Shown: piece by piece, positions 15,068 to 18,770 of the stretch
How positions within the stretch are numbered: the first letter of the stretch is position 1
Layout: each line of letters starts with the position of its first letter
Assembly: GCA_964388595.1 (NCBI GenBank)
Contig: CAYMAX010000026.1
Span: forward strand, 1 to 18,770
DNA from: CAYMAX01 sp964388595
GTDB taxonomy: Bacteria; Bacteroidota; Bacteroidia; Bacteroidales; UBA932
Direction of reading: 5' to 3'
DNA length: 18,770 nt
The notes under the pieces: model-generated
The model's database searches: none
Told to the model about the DNA's origin: nothing
What the model saw: only the letters and a program-made list of their open reading frames with translations
Position numbers and translations under genes: made by a program

Positions 15068-15843
15068 TATTCGAGAACTTTGATTTTGATGTTTCTATAC
15101 CAAACATCGTCCCCGTGGTCTTGAAGTCCGATATAACCTTCGTGATTGTCACCACCGCAGTTGATGAGAAGATCGTAAGCCACAGGCCATTTTTCTTGCG
15201 AAAATTTGCTATTGTCGAGAAGTTCCTTCCACTGTGGAGTCCAAAGGTGGTATTCAAGAACATTCTTGTCATTTTGGAAATGGGCTACGGTGCCTTTATA
15301 TACCAAAATCTTGGCAGTATTCCATTCTCCCCAATGCTTGGCATTTTGTGGGACTGCAGGAATCATATCGTAAAGAGAGGCAGATGTTCTGTTGCCATCT
15401 ACTCCGAGCTTGGCATCGGGATGGTTGTCATTATCGAGGATTTGGTATTCGGGAGCAGAGATGAATATTGGTTGACCGGGGACTTCCTGAGCGAGATAGA
15501 AGATACCTGAATTGGAGCCTTTGCCAACCTTCCATTCCAGGGAAAGTTCGAAATTTTGGAATTTACGGTCGAAGATGATATCGCCGCCGTTTTCTGCGCC
15601 GGCTTCTCCGCGGCCTGAGCCATTGATTTTGATACATCCATCTTCTATGGTCCATGCTTTGGGGATATCGGTGCGGTTGTATCCTCGCCAGCCATCAAAA
15701 GTCTTACCGTCAAAAAGTGTTATCATCTCTGAATCTTCTTTTTCTTTATTGTTTTTATTTTTATTAAAAAATTTACAGGAACTAACTCCCAACAGGGAGA
15801 GTGCGCATAATGCGATTAATGAACATAAAGTAATTTTTTTCAT
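15067..15843 (-). CDS. DUF1080 lipoprotein (3-keto-disaccharide hydrolase family, PF06439)
   Basis: 258 residues. Lipoprotein signal 1-22 (GVSSC, Cys23), a Lys/Asn-rich linker (about 24-37), then a single concanavalin-like beta-jelly-roll DUF1080 domain: ITLFDGKTFDGWRGY, WTIEDGCIKI, GGDIIFDRKFQNFELSLEWKVG, NSGIFYLA, EYQILDNDNHPDA, ASLYDMIPA and the closing GYIGLQDHGDDVWYRNIKIK, all classic family landmarks. Members of this family cleave 3-keto-glycosides, by hydrolysis or elimination, after a Gfo/Idh/MocA enzyme has oxidised C3. It sits between such an oxidoreductase (12 nt upstream) and a sugar isomerase (1-nt overlap downstream), which fits that pathway. Substrate specificity cannot be read from the sequence. 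Confidence 0.95.
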   Translation of the reverse strand: MKKITLCSLIALCALSLLGVSSCKFFNKNKNNKEKEDSEMITLFDGKTFDGWRGYNRTDIPKAWTIEDGCIKINGSGRGEAGAENGGDIIFDRKFQNFELSLEWKVGKGSNSGIFYLAQEVPGQPIFISAPEYQILDNDNHPDAKLGVDGNRTSASLYDMIPAVPQNAKHWGEWNTAKILVYKGTVAHFQNDKNVLEYHLWTPQWKELLDNSKFSQEKWPVAYDLLINCGGDNHEGYIGLQDHGDDVWYRNIKIKVLE

Positions 15844-15855
15844 AAGTTATGATGA

Positions 15856-17352
15856 TTAAAGGGGCATATCGGGAAGATAGTATCCTTCGCGATATGTGTG
15901 TTTTATTAATTCGTTGGCGAAATTGAGGGCATTGATGGGGTCGGTATATTTGTTTTCAAATGTGGGATGTCCCTCTTTAATGGAGAAACCGTCTTTGACT
16001 TTGAAAGTGATTGTGTCTTCAGGTGAGATATTGGTAAAACGCATGGCATCTCCGTCCCACAAAAGTTCCCTGTGAAGGTCCTGCAGACGAACTGCGAGGA
16101 CTCCCATCACGACCATTTCATTGAGAGGTCCTGATTTTGAAAAATCGGAGGCTGTAAGAATTCTGCTGTCGGGAGATTCTTTGCAAGCGCGAATGAAGTC
16201 GGTGTAGTGATTGTGGTCAGGTACTTCTCGAGTCATAGTGGGAGCAGGAATCTCTCTTCCTGAGATGAGCCAGGGACGTACTCCATAGCAGCCACATACT
16301 AATGTATCCTTGGTACCATGAAAAATAACGGCACCACCATCGTCGTTCATATTTTTGCCTTCAGGCCATCCTTTGGGGTAATCGGGGAGGAGACCTCCAT
16401 CATACCAGGTGACTTCGACTTCAGGCATGGACACTCTTGGCATATTGTCTCGGGCAGGAAATTTAAAAGTAACTGTCTGTGCATTGGGAGCGCAGTCTGT
16501 CATAAGAGATGTGGAACTTCCCTGCACTGCGTAGGGTGATTTCAGATTAAGGGCCAAAGTGATGGGTTGCATGATATGACAAGCCATATCTCCGAGAGCA
16601 CCTGTGCCGAAATCCCACCATCCGCGCCAGTTCCATGGATGGTAAATTTCATTGTAAGGGCGATATTTGGCCGGGCCGATAAAAAGGTCCCAGTCGAGGT
16701 CAGGTGGAGGAGTCTGTGATTCTTGTGGCGTCTCGAGACCTTGTGGCCAGATAGGACGGTCCGTGAATGCTTCCACTTTAGTTACTTCTCCTATCATTCC
16801 GCTCCAAATAGCTTCACATGTCATACGGACCCCTTCTCCTGAAGCTCCTTGGTTGCCCATCTGTGTGGCAACGCGATGTTTGGCGGCGAGTTTGGTAAGA
16901 AGTCTCGTCTCGTAAACGGTGTGAGTGAGGGGTTTTTCACAATAGACGTGCTTGCCCATGGCAAGTGCCTGTGCTGCAATAACTGCATGACTATGGTCTG
17001 CTGTGCCGATAACTACTGCATCTATCTGACTACCCATCTCATCGAATAGTTTACGATAGTCTTTATAGAGCTTGGCATCGGGAAATTCTTTAAATTTATG
17101 TGCAGCATACTTCCAATCCACATCACACAGAGCGATGATGTTTTGAGAAGCGAGTCTGCTAATGACAGCACCACCACGTCCTCCTACTCCAATACCTACG
17201 ATATTGAGTTTGTCGTTGGGTGAGATTTTCGTTTTTTTACTTGCAGGGACCCGAGATACATTCGCAAGAAGTGGAGAAGTGGCGATGATGGCTCCTGCCG
17301 TAGCTAATGCAGATTTTTCAATAAAATTACGTCTTGAGATAGGTTTGCTCAT
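15856..17352 (-). CDS. Tat-signal Gfo/Idh/MocA family oxidoreductase
   Basis: 498 residues. The N-terminus has a twin-arginine signal (SRRNFIEKS, Arg7-Arg8) with a hydrophobic stretch up to about residue 31, so the protein is exported folded, probably with NAD(P) already bound. The Rossmann domain (about 48-175) has GIGVGGRGG and the conserved CEKPLTH; the C-terminal substrate domain has WNWRGWWDFGTGALGDMACHIM. Length is typical of the long secreted Gfo/Idh/MocA enzymes that travel with DUF1080 proteins. Likely role: reversible oxidation of a glycoside, often at C3, in the periplasm. It is first in the operon with DUF1080 and isomerase genes and is divergent from a second, cytosolic oxidoreductase of the same superfamily. 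The reaction is inferred from context. Confidence 0.93.
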   Translation of the reverse strand: MSKPISRRNFIEKSALATAGAIIATSPLLANVSRVPASKKTKISPNDKLNIVGIGVGGRGGAVISRLASQNIIALCDVDWKYAAHKFKEFPDAKLYKDYRKLFDEMGSQIDAVVIGTADHSHAVIAAQALAMGKHVYCEKPLTHTVYETRLLTKLAAKHRVATQMGNQGASGEGVRMTCEAIWSGMIGEVTKVEAFTDRPIWPQGLETPQESQTPPPDLDWDLFIGPAKYRPYNEIYHPWNWRGWWDFGTGALGDMACHIMQPITLALNLKSPYAVQGSSTSLMTDCAPNAQTVTFKFPARDNMPRVSMPEVEVTWYDGGLLPDYPKGWPEGKNMNDDGGAVIFHGTKDTLVCGCYGVRPWLISGREIPAPTMTREVPDHNHYTDFIRACKESPDSRILTASDFSKSGPLNEMVVMGVLAVRLQDLHRELLWDGDAMRFTNISPEDTITFKVKDGFSIKEGHPTFENKYTDPINALNFANELIKHTYREGYYLPDMPL

Positions 17353-17392
17353 ATAGTTATGTTTTGTTGATTGATATCAAATTGCGTCCAGA

Positions 17393-17427
17393 CAAATTTA
17401 ATAACAATATTTGTGAAAACACCCAAA
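17393..17427 (-). promoter_or_regulatory. Putative promoter of the Gfo/Idh-DUF1080-isomerase operon
   Basis: On the minus strand the -7 box TAAATTTG (17393-17400) matches TAnnTTTG and a TTTG (complement of CAAA, 17424-17427) lies 23 nt upstream, slightly more than the usual 19-21. The predicted leader is about 35 nt. It interdigitates with the plus-strand promoter at 17410-17440. Confidence 0.55.
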
Positions 17428-17440
17428 TGTCCTACCTTTG
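17410..17440 (+). promoter_or_regulatory. Bacteroides-type promoter of the cytosolic oxidoreductase
   Basis: TTTG at 17410-17413 and TACCTTTG at 17433-17440 with a 19-nt spacer agree with both elements of the Bacteroides consensus, the best full match in the window. The ATG at 17459 is 18 nt after the box, giving a leader of roughly 12-15 nt. Confidence 0.75.
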
Positions 17441-17458
17441 TAAACAAGACTTTTTTGT

Positions 17459-18547
17459 ATGCCTATTAATGTAGCAATTATCGGTTTTGGCAGGATGGGA
17501 GAGATGTTTCTCAGAGAGATAATCGCATCCAATCATCTTCATGACAAGCCTGTGTGGAAGGTATCATATATATGCGACACCAATGAGAATAGTCGTCTTC
17601 TGGCTGCACATCTTTCACCCTCTTCAGTAATAGTGGAGGATGAAGATGTTGTTTTTGCAGACCCCCAAGTACAAGTGGTTATTCTTTCAGCTCTCTCAGA
17701 TTCCAGGGGTGCTCAGATAGAAAAGGCTGTCTCTTCTGGGAAATATTTCATTGCAGAAAAGCCTATATCAGATAATATTGATAACGAGTGGAGGTTGGTG
17801 AAACTTCTTAACTCTCATCCCGAGATTATCTCTACTGTCAATCTTCCACTTCGTAATGCGTGGTTTAACAAAGAGATTAAAGCCTTTTTGGATTCGGGAG
17901 AATTGGGACAACTGGCCATAGTCCGGATATGTCACCTCACTCCAGGCCTTGCACCCGGAGAGGGTCATGCCCCTGAAGGTCCATGCTTCCACGATTGCGG
18001 TATGCATTATGTAGATTTCGCGAGATGGTATGCAGGGAGTGAATATAAGACTTGGCATGCTCAAGCGGTCGATTTTTGGGACAACGGAGCACCATGGTGG
18101 CTTCAATGTCATGGGACATTTGAAAATGGGGTGACATTCGATATCACGCAGGGACACTGCTATGGGCAACTTTCAAAGGACCTCGTACATTTCTCCTATA
18201 ACGACATTATAGGCACTAAGGGGATAGCGAGGATGTACCACGATTTTAAGAGAGCTACCATTGAGATGCACGGGGTTACGAAGACTATACATAAAGAGTT
18301 GCCGTTTGGCGATAAAAATCTTAATGTTCTGCTTGATCTTTTTTCAAAATCAGTCTCCTCTAAAGTTCTCAATCCCGAGTTGCCCTCCATTAAAGATTCA
18401 GTCATAGCATCAGAATATGCCTGGAGATTTCTCGAAGATGCCCGGAAAAATGATTTACCTGTGATAGGAGACCATTCAGAGCTTGAAAAAATACTCGAGA
18501 GAAGAAGAAATCTTACCAATGGATACGGACTTCTAAGACACAAATAA
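17459..18547 (+). CDS. Cytosolic Gfo/Idh/MocA family oxidoreductase
   Basis: 362 residues with no signal peptide. The Rossmann domain opens directly with NVAIIGFGRMGE (residues 4-15) and includes EKP at 100-102; the substrate domain includes FHDCGMHYVDFARWY with the Asp179-x3-His183 pair that is a plausible catalytic site. Length is normal for cytosolic superfamily members such as inositol or glucose-fructose type dehydrogenases. Divergent from the Tat-exported oxidoreductase across 106 nt, so the two are probably controlled together. A reasonable role is reducing the 3-keto-sugar released by the exported enzymes back to a normal sugar after uptake; this is inference. Another family reaction on an unrelated sugar cannot be excluded. 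Confidence 0.93.
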   Translation: MPINVAIIGFGRMGEMFLREIIASNHLHDKPVWKVSYICDTNENSRLLAAHLSPSSVIVEDEDVVFADPQVQVVILSALSDSRGAQIEKAVSSGKYFIAEKPISDNIDNEWRLVKLLNSHPEIISTVNLPLRNAWFNKEIKAFLDSGELGQLAIVRICHLTPGLAPGEGHAPEGPCFHDCGMHYVDFARWYAGSEYKTWHAQAVDFWDNGAPWWLQCHGTFENGVTFDITQGHCYGQLSKDLVHFSYNDIIGTKGIARMYHDFKRATIEMHGVTKTIHKELPFGDKNLNVLLDLFSKSVSSKVLNPELPSIKDSVIASEYAWRFLEDARKNDLPVIGDHSELEKILERRRNLTNGYGLLRHK

Positions 18548-18589
18548 AAAATTTTTTACAATTTCCGTGCACGATAACAGAAAATTTAC

Positions 18590-18597
18590 TATATTTG
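18590..18597 (+). promoter_or_regulatory. Putative -7 box for the 3' partial gene
   Basis: TATATTTG fits TAnnTTTG, 27 nt before the ATG at 18625. No TTG/TTTG occurs at the -33 distance. The 77-nt gap after the oxidoreductase contains an AAAAAATTTTTT palindrome but no convincing terminator, so read-through from upstream is also possible. Confidence 0.5.
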
Positions 18598-18624
18598 CAC
18601 TGTGATTACAAAAAACCTCTTTAA

Positions 18625-18770
18625 ATGTCCTTTAGTCGCATTTTTTCTATTATGATGCTTTCTATCGCATCGCTTCCTCTGTCTGCAGGAAGCAAGAAGG
18701 GCGAGTTTGATTATCTTTATAAAGATCTTCCTTTCCCTATGGCTAAAATTTCACGTCCATCCATTCCTTC
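18625..18770 (+). CDS. N-terminus of a secreted protein, probably GH28-type glycosidase (3' truncated)
   Basis: An open frame from the ATG at 18625 to the window edge, 48 codons. Residues 1-21 form a signal peptide (SFSRIFSIMMLSIASLPLSA). The mature start, with DYLYKDLPFPMAKISRPSIPS, resembles the short lead-in found in Bacteroidales GH28 (polygalacturonase-like) proteins just before the first beta-helix strand. The diagnostic beta-helix and catalytic Asp residues are beyond the window, so the family call is a guess from a short stretch. A -7 box candidate precedes it. If correct, it would add a glycosidase to the adjacent keto-glycoside genes. Confidence 0.6.
   Translation, partial: MSFSRIFSIMMLSIASLPLSAGSKKGEFDYLYKDLPFPMAKISRPSIP

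Noticed and set aside
15115..15510. A 131-residue plus-strand frame
   Set aside because: Antisense to the well-conserved DUF1080 domain; no recognisable protein.
18547..18558. AAAAAATTTTTT palindrome after the cytosolic oxidoreductase as a terminator
   Set aside because: Pure A/T pairing with no loop or GC stem; too weak to call.
1..18770. CRISPR arrays, insertion sequences, phage or plasmid genes
   Set aside because: No direct-repeat array, transposase, integrase or terminal inverted repeat pair was seen by reading; dispersed repeats could be missed without computation.

Overview
The window is from a member of the Bacteroidota, most likely the order Bacteroidales. Evidence: a Bacteroides-type str/S10 segment (EF-G then S10), many lipoprotein signal peptides, a LruC-domain lipoprotein, signal-peptide-bearing sensor kinases, and upstream boxes of the form TAnnTTTG (the Bacteroides -7 consensus) in front of nearly every transcription unit. 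Coding density is very high: no gene-free stretch exceeds about 110 bases, and several gene pairs overlap.

Layout. (1) 1-873: the 3' end of fusA, complete rpsJ, a CAT-anticodon tRNA and a strong bidirectional terminator. rplC does not follow rpsJ, so the usual ribosomal operon is interrupted here. (2) 892-7668: a pair of divergent paralogous membrane sensors with solute-binding (SBP_bac_3) domains. The minus-strand one has lost its kinase domain and is followed 4 nt later by a GH20 beta-N-acetylhexosaminidase lipoprotein; the plus-strand one is a full sensor histidine kinase. (3) 7645-10494, minus strand: a TPR sensor histidine kinase followed by an esterase-family lipoprotein. The esterase overlaps the preceding kinase tail-to-tail by 24 nt. 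(4) 10574-13136, plus strand: queH (epoxyqueuosine reductase) with an almost leaderless promoter, overlapping by 62 nt a lipoprotein zinc metallopeptidase. (5) 13133-14134, minus strand: a LruC/DUF4842 lipoprotein with its own promoter. (6) 14189-17352, minus strand: a tightly packed operon of a Tat-signal Gfo/Idh/MocA oxidoreductase, a DUF1080 (3-keto-disaccharide hydrolase) lipoprotein and a sugar isomerase/epimerase lipoprotein. It is divergent from a cytosolic Gfo/Idh/MocA oxidoreductase (17459-18547). (7) 18625-end: the first 48 codons of a secreted protein that resembles the start of GH28 glycosidases.

How they work together. The 14-18.5 kb block looks like an oxidative 3-keto-glycoside route: oxidation of a sugar C3 by an exported dehydrogenase, cleavage or elimination by the DUF1080 protein, then isomerisation/reduction. 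The same family combination occurs in the Bacteroides thetaiotaomicron BT2156-BT2160 locus linked to glucosinolate activation; orthology was not tested. The centre of the window is a signalling cluster with three sensor proteins but no response regulator. The most unusual items are the kinase-less sensor beside its complete paralog, the queH/peptidase overlap with a leaderless queH, the broken S10 operon, and a perfect 13-bp inverted repeat inside the signal-peptide codons of the isomerase gene.
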